Below, piece by piece: positions 5,458-13,296 of a stretch of DNA of 42,153 nt; position 1 is the stretch's first letter; every line of letters starts with the position of its first letter. This stretch comes from a virus. The notes beneath the pieces were generated by a model that made no database searches, had not been told where the DNA came from, and saw nothing but the letters and a program-made list of their open reading frames with translations. The position numbers and the translations under genes were made by a program. Location of the stretch: positions 1-42,153 of IMG/VR virus record IMGVR_UViG_3300041409_000136; one strand, written 5' to 3'.

Positions 5458-5466
5458 CCAAACCGA

Positions 5467-7065
5467 ATGCCTACCCCATTCAATCATCAGCTAACAGTCG
5501 CAGATCAAATTGCCGTAACAGGTAGCGCGATAATATTGGCTGATGAGATGGGGCTAGGCAAAACGCTAACGGCGATCCTAGCCATTCAGAAAGCCGGTAT
5601 CGCCCGCTCGCTTTTCGTGGCGCCGAAAGAGATCATCGCTAACCTTTCCCTTGAAATTCCATTATGGACCGATATACCGGTTTTCGATCTCAGGGGAAAG
5701 AGTCGCATTGAACGCCAAGCCATTTGCCAGATTCTCGACAGTGTCAGCAAGTTCATTTTGCTCGTCAATCTGGAAACGTGGTCACGCGACAAATCGATGA
5801 TTGAGCATCTGTCCAGGCTGCGATTTGAGGCGTTGGTCATTGATGAAGCTCACCATATCAACAACTCAGAAACGTCCGCATACAGAGGAGTACGTGAACT
5901 AAGGTACGCCATCAATCAATGTCCTAAATGCCAGTCTGCCTACCGTGCGCAATTCCTCTGCATCCGCAAGGATTGTGAAAGTCGCCACAAGCTCAACAAT
6001 TTTCGATACTGTCTCACGTGCGGATTCCAGCAGCGCCAAGTCTCTATACCCCCATGCCGGACATGTCGATTTCAGGTCCGTGAGGATCTAGATAATGCCA
6101 TGTCGGTACGGCATCTCATTGCTATGACGGGCTCGACTCTCGTCAATCAGGCTACGGACGTATGGACCCTGCTACACCTAGTGGACCGCCACGAGTTCCC
6201 AAGTCAGAAAGGATATATCAAGGCATTCTGCGAACCATCCCCCGATGGTAAGCCACAATTCCGAGAGCACGGCGAGAGAGATCTACGGCTTCAATTGGGG
6301 TCGCGATACATCAGGCGCACCAAGGAAGATGCCGGAATCGTATTACCCCCTCAGTCGATTGAGGTACTTGAGTACGACATCGACGAGAAGCGCTATCCCG
6401 ACCAATACCGGATTTACCGTCAGATTAAAAAGTCCTTTGCAATACAGCTTGAAGAACAGACGGTTAGCATTCCGGAGGTAGTCACTCAGCTTATGCGATT
6501 GCGGCAGGCCATTACATGGCCCGCTGGAATCGTAATCCGTGATCCAGATACACAGGAAATAATTGCACAGTGCAATGTAGAGGAGAGTCAAAAACTTGAT
6601 ATCTGTGAATCGCTACTACGTAACTACATGGCACAGGGCGAAAGATGCATTGCGTTCTCTCATTTTAAGGCGCCTCTACATGAGCTACAGAGGCGACTTG
6701 GAAATACGACTGTTGTCTATGACGGATCTACATCTGACAAAATCAGAACAGCTATCAAGAAGGACTTTGCCCCCCATAATTCAAATCCAGAATGGCAAGC
6801 TGTCCTCTGCAATTATCGAAGCGCTGGCGAGGGACTGTCCTTTACCGGTGCGACACAAACTATTGTCATTGATGAAGATTGGTCCCCCGCCAAGAATGGA
6901 CAAGCGTACGGTCGTACTCACCGTTTGGGACAACACGAGAGAACACGCGTACACATTCCACGTATCTCCAAAACGGTAGACACATGGATGGCAAGCCTAA
7001 ATGCCTCTAAGGTTTTTGGGCTAGACGACGCATTAGCGTCACTTCGGGAAACAGCTAACAGCTAA
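5467..7065 (+). CDS. SNF2-family (superfamily 2) DNA helicase/ATPase with zinc-ribbon insertion
   Basis: A 532-residue SWI2/SNF2-type ATPase that uses ATP to translocate on or remodel duplex DNA and probably serves phage replication or recombination. Helicase motif I is DEMGLGKT (residues 26-33), motif II is DEAH (126-129), and motif III is TGS (about 221-223). Near the C-terminus are the SNF2 signatures AGEGLSFTGA and YGRTHRLGQ (motifs V and VI). Between motifs II and III is an insertion with eight cysteines (152/155, 165/170, 182/185, 197/200), the layout of two zinc ribbons. The length is close to the minimal phage SNF2 helicases. The ATG is 9 nt after the previous stop with no strong ribosome site, suggesting coupling. 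Confidence 0.92.
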   Translation: MPTPFNHQLTVADQIAVTGSAIILADEMGLGKTLTAILAIQKAGIARSLFVAPKEIIANLSLEIPLWTDIPVFDLRGKSRIERQAICQILDSVSKFILLVNLETWSRDKSMIEHLSRLRFEALVIDEAHHINNSETSAYRGVRELRYAINQCPKCQSAYRAQFLCIRKDCESRHKLNNFRYCLTCGFQQRQVSIPPCRTCRFQVREDLDNAMSVRHLIAMTGSTLVNQATDVWTLLHLVDRHEFPSQKGYIKAFCEPSPDGKPQFREHGERDLRLQLGSRYIRRTKEDAGIVLPPQSIEVLEYDIDEKRYPDQYRIYRQIKKSFAIQLEEQTVSIPEVVTQLMRLRQAITWPAGIVIRDPDTQEIIAQCNVEESQKLDICESLLRNYMAQGERCIAFSHFKAPLHELQRRLGNTTVVYDGSTSDKIRTAIKKDFAPHNSNPEWQAVLCNYRSAGEGLSFTGATQTIVIDEDWSPAKNGQAYGRTHRLGQHERTRVHIPRISKTVDTWMASLNASKVFGLDDALASLRETANS

Positions 7066-7079
7066 CAGGAGACAGAGCA

Positions 7080-7490
7080 ATGGATCGCCTCACAGCAGCA
7101 AACCTGATTAACAACATGCATTACCGCCCTGGGTGGCGTTTCAAGGCGTCAACCCCCACTTCGGATTTCCCATCCCCCCTTAGCCTCTACGGACTACCCG
7201 ACAGAGGCAGCATGCTTATTCAGGTATGGGTGAAGGTGCAGGACTCCAGTAAGAGATACGCTCCCGATTATCTCCGCACGATAGAAGGAGAGCTAATCAA
7301 GTACGTGCGTTTCGCGCACTGTCAGACGCCGCTCGATCTCTATAGGGAGGTATTCGAAAGCGTCATCATGGATTTGGAGAGGCATGAGGCGCGCGAATTC
7401 TTTCGGGTTGGCGATGACTACAGCGCACCATTCCATCCGCACACCACCGAAGGGAAAATCAATCACGACCAATACGGGAGGGCAGAGTAG
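7080..7490 (+). CDS. Conserved phage hypothetical protein (136 aa)
   Basis: The ATG follows AGGAGACAGAGCA. The N-terminus LINNMHYRPGWRFKA and the C-terminal block REFFRVGDDYSAPFHPHTTEG look like the conserved actinobacterial/actinophage family in which a His-Glu helix precedes a DPHxxF/PFHPH-type ending. I know of no established function. A metal-site role for the conserved HEAREFF and PFHPH stretch is possible but unproven. It lies between the helicase and the ParB-like gene in the same operon. Confidence 0.7.
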   Translation: MDRLTAANLINNMHYRPGWRFKASTPTSDFPSPLSLYGLPDRGSMLIQVWVKVQDSSKRYAPDYLRTIEGELIKYVRFAHCQTPLDLYREVFESVIMDLERHEAREFFRVGDDYSAPFHPHTTEGKINHDQYGRAE

Positions 7491-7493
7491 GTC

Positions 7494-7847
7494 ATGGACC
7501 CCTACCCCCACAAGAGTAGTGAGTATCGGAAAGACAAGCTCGTCGCGCATTGCAGACGTGTAGCTGGTAACGGTGAACGTGTGTGGATCTTCCGTCCGGG
7601 GGGATTACCACATACAGAGACACAGGCACTCCAGATTATCGAGATGTGCGAAATATTGCAGGTTCCGGTTACCGACCTAGGATCATCCGAGCTTTTCCAT
7701 TCAATGGCCCGCATGATGCTCCAAATCAAAACGGGGCTGATGAGAGTAGAGGCGATGGTTGATGTCGGCTTGCTGCAAACACAAGACCCATCGAACGGGA
7801 GGCAGACCGTACAGCCTGCCAGAGAGGCGAACACGAATCTCCGTTGA
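7494..7847 (+). CDS. Hypothetical protein (117 aa)
   Basis: The ATG is 4 nt after the previous stop and uses the GGGAGGGCAGAG stretch as ribosome site. A basic N-terminus (SSEYRKDKLVAHCRRVAGNG) is followed by a helix-rich middle (TQALQIIEMCEILQVPVTDL; SMARMMLQIKTGLMRVEAMV). No known domain. The last 86 bases overlap the start of the next frame. Confidence 0.65.
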   Translation: MDPYPHKSSEYRKDKLVAHCRRVAGNGERVWIFRPGGLPHTETQALQIIEMCEILQVPVTDLGSSELFHSMARMMLQIKTGLMRVEAMVDVGLLQTQDPSNGRQTVQPAREANTNLR

Positions 7848-7977
7848 TGTAGAGGAGGGATACAACGCGGCGCGTCACACATGGGAGGTGTGCGACAGGG
7901 GTCTATTTGACGACCCCCGCAAGAAGGTGCGCAAGCGCCAACTAGAAAACGAAATATACAAGCTAGAGGAAAGTTGA
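7762..7977 (+). CDS. Small basic hypothetical protein (71 aa)
   Basis: An overlapping frame that continues past the stop of the previous gene to 7977. The part beyond the overlap (VEEGYNAARHTWEVCDRGLF, then charged helix to NEIYKLEES) looks like real protein. The overlapped part is basic and of doubtful quality, so the true start is uncertain: ATG 7762 or TTG 7759. No ATG or GTG start lies nearer the convincing region. The stop overlaps the ribosome site of the ParB-like gene. Confidence 0.5.
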   Translation: MSACCKHKTHRTGGRPYSLPERRTRISVDVEEGYNAARHTWEVCDRGLFDDPRKKVRKRQLENEIYKLEES

Positions 7978-7982
7978 AATTC

Positions 7983-8882
7983 ATGACAGAGGATTTGGCC
8001 ACCACTACCAAGGAATTGATGGTACGCCTTGACGAGAATGGCGTTCCATACATCCGCGACGGAAATGTGGTCACCTGGTACGAGAGGATTGGCCCGGCAA
8101 GAGCTGAGCAGATTCTTAAAACCTACAAAGTGGATTATCGCAAATACCGTGAGTCCTACGGGCAGGGTTTGGCCCGCGATATGGTCAACGGGTATTGGAA
8201 TTTCGACGGTTCACCCGTCCGCATCGATATCAACGGCAATTTGTTCGACGGCTCACACCGGCAACATGCCATCGTTCTCAGCGGAACGACTCAACTGTTC
8301 CTTATGATTGCTGGCTTGCCTGTGGAGGCGTACAACACGGCCGATACGGGGCTAGCACGCAATTATGGGGACACCCTACGTCGACGCGGTTTCCAGAACG
8401 CTAACGCGCGTACAGCGCTTGTGAAGTTGATCCGGCGTTGGGAGGACGGCCGTTCGCTGGACGATACTCAGCGATATACACCGTCCGAACTTGACGAGAC
8501 GCACGATAAATACGTGGACACCATTAGCCGCGCGGTTGCTAAGACGATGAGCACTCAGCGCAAAGTCGACATGCCGGGAGCCCTCGTATCCTTCTCATGG
8601 TGGAAACTATCGCAACTCGATATTGCGGATGCCCAAACGTTCCTTATCGGGCTAGCAGAGGGTGAGAACATTCGTCGCGGCATGCCCGTCTATACGCTAC
8701 GGGAACGGCTGAACAGAGAGAGGGATACCAAGCTCACGCGCATGCAATTTATGCACCTGGTGTTTGAGGCATGGAATGCATTCCGCACAGTCCTTCCCAA
8801 TGGGGAGCGTGAGCAGATCCATAGGCTCACCATTCCCGCCGGTATTACGATCCCTCGTATCAAGCTGATTGAGCCGAAATGA
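7983..8882 (+). CDS. ParB-like domain protein
   Basis: A 299-residue protein. The ATG at 7983 is preferred over a TTG at 7974 because GAGGAAAG (7966-7973) is then correctly spaced. Residues about 60-105 (RDMVNGYWNFDGSPVRID, then GNLFDGSHRQHAIVLSG) carry the D-G-x-H-R signature of ParB/Srx-type folds. In plasmid ParB and ParB-like phage proteins this loop binds nucleotide. The helical C-terminal half (LVKLIRRWEDG; FLIGLAEGENIRRGMPVYTL) matches the large actinophage family of such proteins. It may act as a nuclease-like or DNA-organising factor in replication, but the exact activity is not established. Confidence 0.7.
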   Translation: MTEDLATTTKELMVRLDENGVPYIRDGNVVTWYERIGPARAEQILKTYKVDYRKYRESYGQGLARDMVNGYWNFDGSPVRIDINGNLFDGSHRQHAIVLSGTTQLFLMIAGLPVEAYNTADTGLARNYGDTLRRRGFQNANARTALVKLIRRWEDGRSLDDTQRYTPSELDETHDKYVDTISRAVAKTMSTQRKVDMPGALVSFSWWKLSQLDIADAQTFLIGLAEGENIRRGMPVYTLRERLNRERDTKLTRMQFMHLVFEAWNAFRTVLPNGEREQIHRLTIPAGITIPRIKLIEPK

Positions 8883-9241
8883 GCCTTCCCAGAAAACTAG
8901 ACCATTGCCCACGTACTCCAGAATGCATGGCAAAGGCTGTATGGATCGATGACGACACGGGTTCTCTGTTCAGAATGGATGGTAAGCACCAAGCATTTGT
9001 GCCACACCTCTGCACAGTGCGAGGATCCGAGAAACCGAAAATGGTCTATCTCGCAGAGTGGTACAACACGCGCACGCAGCGAACCCGATGGGTAGGACCC
9101 GCGCGCATGCGTTCATCTGTCGAGAAGCCACCTGGTGACGGAATCGTGCGACGTCCGTCTAGGTCGCAATCCGCAGACCCGCAATGGGTGCTTCGGGACA
9201 CATACGTGATGGAGGGCGATTGGTGTCGCCTAGATAAGTAA
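8879..9241 (+). CDS. Hypothetical protein (120 aa)
   Basis: It starts in an ATGA overlap with the ParB-like gene. The N-terminus contains two Cys (DHCPRTPECMAK) and the protein is rich in Arg and Trp. The middle (YLAEWYNTRTQRTRWVGP) is strand-like. No family recognised. It is followed by an 80-nt gap containing an imperfect inverted repeat. Confidence 0.6.
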   Translation: MSLPRKLDHCPRTPECMAKAVWIDDDTGSLFRMDGKHQAFVPHLCTVRGSEKPKMVYLAEWYNTRTQRTRWVGPARMRSSVEKPPGDGIVRRPSRSQSADPQWVLRDTYVMEGDWCRLDK

Positions 9242-9247
9242 CAGGTA

Positions 9248-9292
9248 GCCTCATGCCGGGATTTCGCCGTACGCAGCAATGCAGCATGAGGC
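9248..9292 (+). repeat. Inverted repeat between genes
   Basis: GCCTCATGC (9248-9256) pairs with GCATGAGGC (9284-9292) across a 27-nt loop. It lies just upstream of the ribosome site of the gene at 9324. It may be a weak terminator or an operator. No T-run. Confidence 0.3.
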
Positions 9293-9323
9293 GCGTCACA
9301 CTCAGAGAAGGGAACAGAGGTAA

Positions 9324-9680
9324 ATGGACCCCGTAGTAAAAGCTAAATGGACGGCCGCACTTCGCTCAGGGAATTACCAGCAGGGTACAGAATACCTGCA
9401 AATGAGGGTAGATGGTGAATCATACTACTGTTGTCTTGGCGTGCTTTGTGAGCTTGCCATTGAAGCGCGAATCTCCGTATCGGCTACCGAACATACTTCC
9501 TCCACACGTGGTGGCTATTCCTACGTTCTCTATAATAACGGCAACGTTGGTCTGCCCCCCGGTACTGTCCTAGCGTGGGCAAGACTAGAAGAGAAGGACA
9601 TGCAGGACCTAATTGAGATGAACGACAATAAGGGCACATCCTTTCACGGGATCGCCAAACACATTGACGAAAATCTCTGA
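9324..9680 (+). CDS. Conserved actinophage protein, paralogue of the gene at 16806
   Basis: A 118-residue protein with AGAGGTAA before the ATG. Its opening (PVVKAKWTAALRSGNYQQG) followed by YYCCLGVLCELAIEA, and later LPPGTVLAWARL and MNDNKGTSFHGIAKHIDE, form a family seen often in actinobacterial phages. The consensus is VK..W..ALRSG.Y.QG, CCLGVLC.LA, then P..V..W. A second copy is encoded at 16806-17195 (W.ALRSGEYEQG, CPLGVLCDLAV, LPRSVRQWAAL, LLNDYYHCNFSEIADMIEE). Function unknown. The Cys-Leu-Gly-Val-Leu-Cys core may bind metal or form a small compact fold. Confidence 0.75.
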   Translation: MDPVVKAKWTAALRSGNYQQGTEYLQMRVDGESYYCCLGVLCELAIEARISVSATEHTSSTRGGYSYVLYNNGNVGLPPGTVLAWARLEEKDMQDLIEMNDNKGTSFHGIAKHIDENL

Positions 9681-9692
9681 TGGGTGAATGCA

Positions 9693-9800
9693 ATGTTAAA
9701 AAATTGGCGTTGCTGGTGTGGAAATTCCAATCCATTCATACGCATTAAGTGTAAGTGCGGACGGTACAAGCCTGTAGTTGTGGACGGCGGAAAGAAGTAA
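9693..9800 (+). CDS. Tiny zinc-knuckle protein (35 aa)
   Basis: A 35-residue frame with CWC in its first ten residues and CKC about 11 residues later, i.e. two CxC pairs suited to bind one zinc. It has a basic, glycine-ending tail (VVVDGGKK). An in-frame GTG at 9684 gives an alternative start with the previous stop 4 nt upstream. Its 3' end provides the ribosome site of the next gene. Such tiny zinc proteins recur through this operon. Confidence 0.5.
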   Translation: MLKNWRCWCGNSNPFIRIKCKCGRYKPVVVDGGKK

Positions 9801-9802
9801 GA

Positions 9803-10111
9803 ATGCCTAATGAGGAAATCTTTGTTGTCGGTACGGGAGAACGGCCAGTCGATTACCTAGCTAGCGCTGTACGCGTCCAGCGAAGCAATCCAAAAGAAGC
9901 TCCCGCTGTAATGGATCTCATTGCGCTTGCAAGTATCGTGGTGAAGTTGGAACATGACGTTGCCGTTCTGAGACTCGAAATTGCGAGCCTGTCAGCAGCT
10001 ATCAGTATCTTAAAGAACAAGTACGAACGTGCCATTAGATACCGCGAAGCGATGAGCATCATTCAGGCAATCCAAGAATATGATCCTGATGAAGATGATG
10101 ATGAGGTGTGA
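9803..10111 (+). CDS. Coiled-coil hypothetical protein (102 aa)
   Basis: The ATG at 9803 is chosen over an upstream ATG (9755) that would overlap the zinc-knuckle gene and add Cys-Arg-rich shadow sequence. The GGAAAGAAG stretch serves as ribosome site. Residues about 35-85 are a long amphipathic helix (LASIVVKLEHDVAVLRLEIA, then SLSAAISILKNKYERAIRYR). The tail is very acidic (YDPDEDDDEV). Probably a dimeric coiled coil. Function unknown. It overlaps or abuts the next gene. Confidence 0.65.
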   Translation: MPNEEIFVVGTGERPVDYLASAVRVQRSNPKEAPAVMDLIALASIVVKLEHDVAVLRLEIASLSAAISILKNKYERAIRYREAMSIIQAIQEYDPDEDDDEV

Positions 10112-10113
10112 CA

Positions 10114-10359
10114 ATGACAGTAATTGATCCAGTGGTTATTACCTTCCTTGGACGCGCGATGCGTGAGGATGCACGCTCTAAGGCCACGGGCATTGCACCC
10201 ACTAGGCGCGCATTCCATGCCGGATGCCGTGAGACGTGCCTACAGGTCATCGCCGAAATGACCGGCAACACCGTGGCGAATATCAGACGGGGTGTCTTAG
10301 GTGTCAGCCACGATTCCAGCATTGAGTACGCACGTGTCGTGGGTGAGCTGACCGAATGA
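10114..10359 (+). CDS. Small hypothetical protein (81 aa)
   Basis: The ATG at 10114 is 2 nt after the previous stop and uses GATGAGGTG as ribosome site. A GTG at 10108 in a GTGA overlap is an alternative. The protein is helical and basic (FLGRAMREDARSKATG; RETCLQVIAEMTGNTVANIR). The segment around EMTGNTVANIRRGVLG resembles a short helix-turn-helix, but too weakly to claim one. No family recognised. Confidence 0.55.
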   Translation: MTVIDPVVITFLGRAMREDARSKATGIAPTRRAFHAGCRETCLQVIAEMTGNTVANIRRGVLGVSHDSSIEYARVVGELTE

Positions 10360-10526
10360 ATAAGCCCGTCGTTGCGATACTTCTCATCTTGTCCGGTATC
10401 TGCACGGCTATTAGCGCATTCCTGCTGTGGAACCTGACAGGTGCGTTGCTCACCATTGCCATTGAATGCACGCTTGCTGCATTAGTCCTCGTGGGAGAAA
10501 CAAAGGACAATGGCACGCGGCCATAA
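10356..10526 (+). CDS. Small membrane protein (56 aa)
   Basis: It starts in an ATGA overlap with the previous gene and runs 56 residues to TAA at 10526. Two hydrophobic segments are evident: VVAILLILSGICTAISAFLL and, after WNLTG, ALLTIAIECTLAALVLV. It therefore most likely forms a helical hairpin in the membrane. The charged C-terminus (GETKDNGTRP) overlaps the next gene. The role is unknown. Possibilities include an early membrane effector such as superinfection exclusion. Confidence 0.65.
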   Translation: MNKPVVAILLILSGICTAISAFLLWNLTGALLTIAIECTLAALVLVGETKDNGTRP

Positions 10527-10932
10527 GAATCAGTACGTCGATTTCAGTCGCAAGCCCAAACCAGGTTCATCCAAGAAACCATCAGTTTTGGATCCAGAAC
10601 CTAGGGAACGAATTGCGGCGCGTTTCGTAATACTAGGCGTCGCGACGCGTGCGGAATGGACACGCGAAGATTATGTCAACATGCTAGAACATTTGGCCCT
10701 AGATGATGATTGTTTTCTACCAGAAATTGTCACGCTAATACACGAACATGAAGGACGGTTTGCCATGACCCCCACAGCTCACACAGTAACAGTCACCTTT
10801 GATAATGCGATTGCCGCTCGTGCCTTTGCAGATTCCGTTAGGGAGGGTGGAACGGTTGTTGTCATTGATGAGTCCAGTAGCGAGGGTGTTGACACCTATT
10901 ACCCTGCTACTGTCGCTGACACGAATGAGTAA
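10510..10932 (+). CDS. Hypothetical protein (140 aa)
   Basis: It overlaps the end of the membrane-protein gene by 17 bases. AAAGGAC precedes the ATG closely. The basic, Ser/Pro/Lys-rich N-terminus (RKPKPGSSKKPSV) is probably disordered. It is followed by a helical part (TREDYVNMLEHLALDDDCFL) and a C-terminal beta part (TAHTVTVTFDNAIAARAFAD, then VVVIDESS). The C-terminal portion looks like a small alpha/beta domain. Function unknown. It overlaps the next gene by 8 bases. Confidence 0.65.
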   Translation: MARGHKNQYVDFSRKPKPGSSKKPSVLDPEPRERIAARFVILGVATRAEWTREDYVNMLEHLALDDDCFLPEIVTLIHEHEGRFAMTPTAHTVTVTFDNAIAARAFADSVREGGTVVVIDESSSEGVDTYYPATVADTNE

Positions 10933-11152
10933 CGCTCTCGCATACATTGATGGAGGCGGATTCTTCGAATTGCGTATCCATCGCTCACCGGAGGACAGCA
11001 ACTATCTTGCCACCATTGTCAAAGCGGACGGTACCTATTCCGGCTTCGACGACAACGCGCTAGGCGCCCTGCTTAAGGCGATCCAGCGGGAGCAAAGGAC
11101 TAGCGGCCACACCATTACCGAGACTCACGAGGTGACGGATGGGAAAACATGA
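10925..11152 (+). CDS. Small hypothetical protein (75 aa)
   Basis: The start at ATG 10925 overlaps the previous stop by 8 bases. A longer version from 10799 would be entirely overlapped shadow. The protein reads ALAYIDGGGFFELRIHRS, then YLATIVKADGTYSGFDDNAL and a charged helix (GALLKAIQREQRTSG), a small alpha/beta fold with no name. Its 3' end overlaps the gene at 11139 by 14 bases. Confidence 0.6.
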   Translation: MSNALAYIDGGGFFELRIHRSPEDSNYLATIVKADGTYSGFDDNALGALLKAIQREQRTSGHTITETHEVTDGKT

Positions 11153-11576
11153 CGATACTGAACCATTTGAAATCCCCCGGAATCGTGCGGCATGGAAGTT
11201 GGGGCTTACCATTGGGGTCACTCTGTGGCTAGCCGTAATGGTGATAAGCGTTCCCCTCGTGGCAGGCAAGCTCAGTAAGGTCACACTGCAAGCCGTGAAG
11301 ACGCGCACCATGTACGCCACCAAGCAAATGCCTCCAACGACCGCTACGGCGACCGTACGGGCGACGCGCACAGTTCATGGTCCCATTACCCGCGTCACGA
11401 TTCCGGGGGCTGTACGGACGATTACAGCCACGCGCACCATTACCGTGCCAGCCCCCGTACGCACACGCACGATTCGCGCGACTGCTACGGTCACGGCCAC
11501 CGTGCGCATGCATATTCCAGCCCCCACAGTCACAGTTACCGAGACAGAAATTATGGTGGATGTCAATGGCAATTGA
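11139..11576 (+). CDS. Single-pass membrane protein with Thr/Arg/Val repeat region
   Basis: The ATG follows GAGGTGACGG. A short charged N-terminus is followed by a hydrophobic helix (LGLTIGVTLWLAVMVISVPL, about residues 20-43), then about 100 residues of repeated T-R-T-x and VTVPAPVRT-like units (ATRTITVPAPVRTRTIRAT; PAPTVTVTETE). These Pro/Val/Thr repeats are common in surface-anchored actinobacterial and actinophage proteins and probably form an extended stalk outside the membrane. No catalytic domain is attached. Role unknown. It may alter the cell surface. Confidence 0.7.
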   Translation: MGKHDDTEPFEIPRNRAAWKLGLTIGVTLWLAVMVISVPLVAGKLSKVTLQAVKTRTMYATKQMPPTTATATVRATRTVHGPITRVTIPGAVRTITATRTITVPAPVRTRTIRATATVTATVRMHIPAPTVTVTETEIMVDVNGN

Positions 11577-11832
11577 GAATCAAAATATTCGGACGCTTCG
11601 CATTGGCTATAGTGCCGACCGAAGTTGTATCGAATGTGGCCTATCGAAAGAGCAGCACAGAACCTACAGCTACCAAATCAAAGTCAGCGAATGGTTAGAC
11701 GGCCGTCCCTTAGGTGGCGGGCATTTTGAATTTTGGCTTTGTACACCCTGTTTCGTACGCTTGATACCGGATGATGCTCGCAAGGGAATGTATCGCCTTT
11801 TCTACAGTGAGGACCCTCCGGATGCGAGTTAA
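11566..11832 (+). CDS. Small zinc-binding protein (88 aa)
   Basis: The start at ATG 11566 overlaps the end of the membrane protein. An in-frame ATG at 11560 is equally possible. Two Cys pairs, CIECGLSKEQH and CTPCF about 38 residues apart, indicate a zinc ribbon. The middle (YQIKVSEWLDGRPLGGGHFE) is strand-like. It ends at TAA, immediately followed in the same frame by the GTG of the exonuclease, so readthrough would fuse the two. It may be a partner of the nuclease, though only position supports that. Confidence 0.65.
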   Translation: MAIENQNIRTLRIGYSADRSCIECGLSKEQHRTYSYQIKVSEWLDGRPLGGGHFEFWLCTPCFVRLIPDDARKGMYRLFYSEDPPDAS

Positions 11833-12714
11833 GTGGACGTTAGCAATTCCGAAGTAGAGACAGAGCAAACATGTCAGCAGCGCCATTACTACGGATTCGC
11901 ATTGGGGCTGATGAAAAACCCACTTTCGAAACCGCTACAGATTGGCCTGTATGGTCACAGCGTATTGGAGGAATATTACAGACACCTCGAACAGGGAGCA
12001 CCATCGGAACACGCCTTTGAGCTGACCATTGCTTACCTGAACCGCACCCGGCCGGAGATTGCTACCGAAGTCTGGGAAATCGTCACAACGCGTTTTGCAG
12101 AATATTACAGCGCGTGCGTTGACGATTTCCTAGACTTCGAAATTATCCATGTGGAGGAACAGCACAGAATCAAGCTATTTGAGGGAGTGGACTTCAGATT
12201 TACTCCCGACCTTTTGGTTCGATTGCGGAACGACTTGGGAGTGTACCTCGCCACGGGGGCATGGGTGGAATTTCCAGAAGACAGCTACATATTGATTGAC
12301 CATAAATGGTCGGCGCGGTTCTTCACAGTGCCAGAAGTGTTGATGAATGCTCAGCTTCCCAAATATATGTACGGTCTGCGACAACTTGGCTACAACGTCA
12401 CGGGGGCAATGTTTAACCAGCTCTGCTACACCCCCAATACGAAAATACCGTTTGCACGTGCTTGGATTAGCCCAGCAGAAGTAAGAATTCAGAACATCAT
12501 GGATGAGCATACGAAAGCGGCTAGACGCATCGCGGCGAACAAATACTTGCCAGTCGCAGAGTACGGGATTGCGGCGGAAAGGTCATTCAGCAAGTTCAAT
12601 TGCAGTGGGTGTGCTTTCCGTGTCCCATGTTCAATTGAATTGAACGGAGGGGATGCATCCGGAATTCTTGCTTCACAGTTTCAGGCTAACCCGTACGTTA
12701 CGAACGATAGGTAG
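11833..12714 (+). CDS. Cas4/RecB-like PD-(D/E)XK exonuclease with Fe-S cluster signature
   Basis: A 293-residue nuclease of the PDDEXK superfamily. Active-site elements: H42 and E46 (GHSVLEEYY), D126 (FTPDLLVRL), D156-H-K158 (ILIDHKWS), and the Q174-x3-Y178 helix (QLPKYMYGL). C14 near the N-terminus and C257, C260, C266 near the C-terminus are spaced as in the [4Fe-4S] clusters of Cas4 and AddB-type nucleases. Expected to degrade DNA ends and yield single strands for recombination. The downstream OB-fold-like protein, polymerase and resolvase fit such a module. GTG is the only reasonable start, since a stop directly precedes it in frame and C14 is needed. Confidence 0.88.
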   Translation: MDVSNSEVETEQTCQQRHYYGFALGLMKNPLSKPLQIGLYGHSVLEEYYRHLEQGAPSEHAFELTIAYLNRTRPEIATEVWEIVTTRFAEYYSACVDDFLDFEIIHVEEQHRIKLFEGVDFRFTPDLLVRLRNDLGVYLATGAWVEFPEDSYILIDHKWSARFFTVPEVLMNAQLPKYMYGLRQLGYNVTGAMFNQLCYTPNTKIPFARAWISPAEVRIQNIMDEHTKAARRIAANKYLPVAEYGIAAERSFSKFNCSGCAFRVPCSIELNGGDASGILASQFQANPYVTNDR

Positions 12715-12716
12715 AA

Positions 12717-13175
12717 ATGACGACACCAAATGTTGACGCTAATGACCTGTTAATGGGTGCTGGTGTACCATCCGTCAAATTCAAAGCTGTTGGCGATACA
12801 GTTACCGGCGAGATTATCCGAAAGCCTTCAGTCCAGCAAATGAGGGACTTTAAAGACAACTCCCCTCTATTCTGGGACGATGGCAATCCGAAGTTGCAGA
12901 TTATCATTACTCTTGCTACCGACGATATTGATCCGACAGTTGACAATGATGATGGCGTCCGCAATCTCTACGCCAAAGCTCAAATGCAAGCAGCGATCGG
13001 AAGTGCCGTGCGCAAAGCAGGAGCTAAGCGGCTAGAGCAAGGTGGAAGGCTCACGATCACATTTGTTCGGGAAGTTGAGAACCCAAACAAGAAGATGAAT
13101 GCACAGAAGGTATTCTCCGCTTCATACATTCCTCCTTCTGCTAATGGCACAACGGATTCCAACCTGGAAGTCTAA
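12717..13175 (+). CDS. Putative ssDNA-binding (OB-fold type) protein
   Basis: A 152-residue protein starting 2 nt after the exonuclease. The opening DLLMGAGVPSVKFKAVGDTV, the strand VTGEIIRKPSVQQ, then FWDDGNPKLQIIITLATD and AQMQAAIGSAVRKAGAKRLEQG match an actinophage family usually placed beside the Cas4/RecB-like exonuclease. Alternating strands and the positive patch suggest an OB-fold that binds single-stranded DNA. This is inference from family context. The Pro/Asn/Ser-rich tail (PPSANGTTDSNLEV) is acidic-ended, as in SSB proteins, where it recruits partners. Confidence 0.7.
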   Translation: MTTPNVDANDLLMGAGVPSVKFKAVGDTVTGEIIRKPSVQQMRDFKDNSPLFWDDGNPKLQIIITLATDDIDPTVDNDDGVRNLYAKAQMQAAIGSAVRKAGAKRLEQGGRLTITFVREVENPNKKMNAQKVFSASYIPPSANGTTDSNLEV

Positions 13176-13296
13176 TTAATTAGATTGGGCCGGAATCGCG
13201 ATTTGCTTGACGCGATGGTGTGGTGGGTTTCCGGGGGCGGGCGATGTGGTACCCCGCACAAATTGGTTGGCATTCTATCGAAAAGGGGTGGAGTAA

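Noticed and set aside
7502-8074. 190-codon minus-strand frame
   Set aside because: It lies across three plus-strand genes with good starts and overlaps. Cys/Arg/Ser-rich shadow composition.
11139-11576. Membrane protein with Thr/Arg/Val repeats as a holin or spanin
   Set aside because: It lies in the early replication operon far from the lysis cassette and has a long repeat stalk rather than holin topology.
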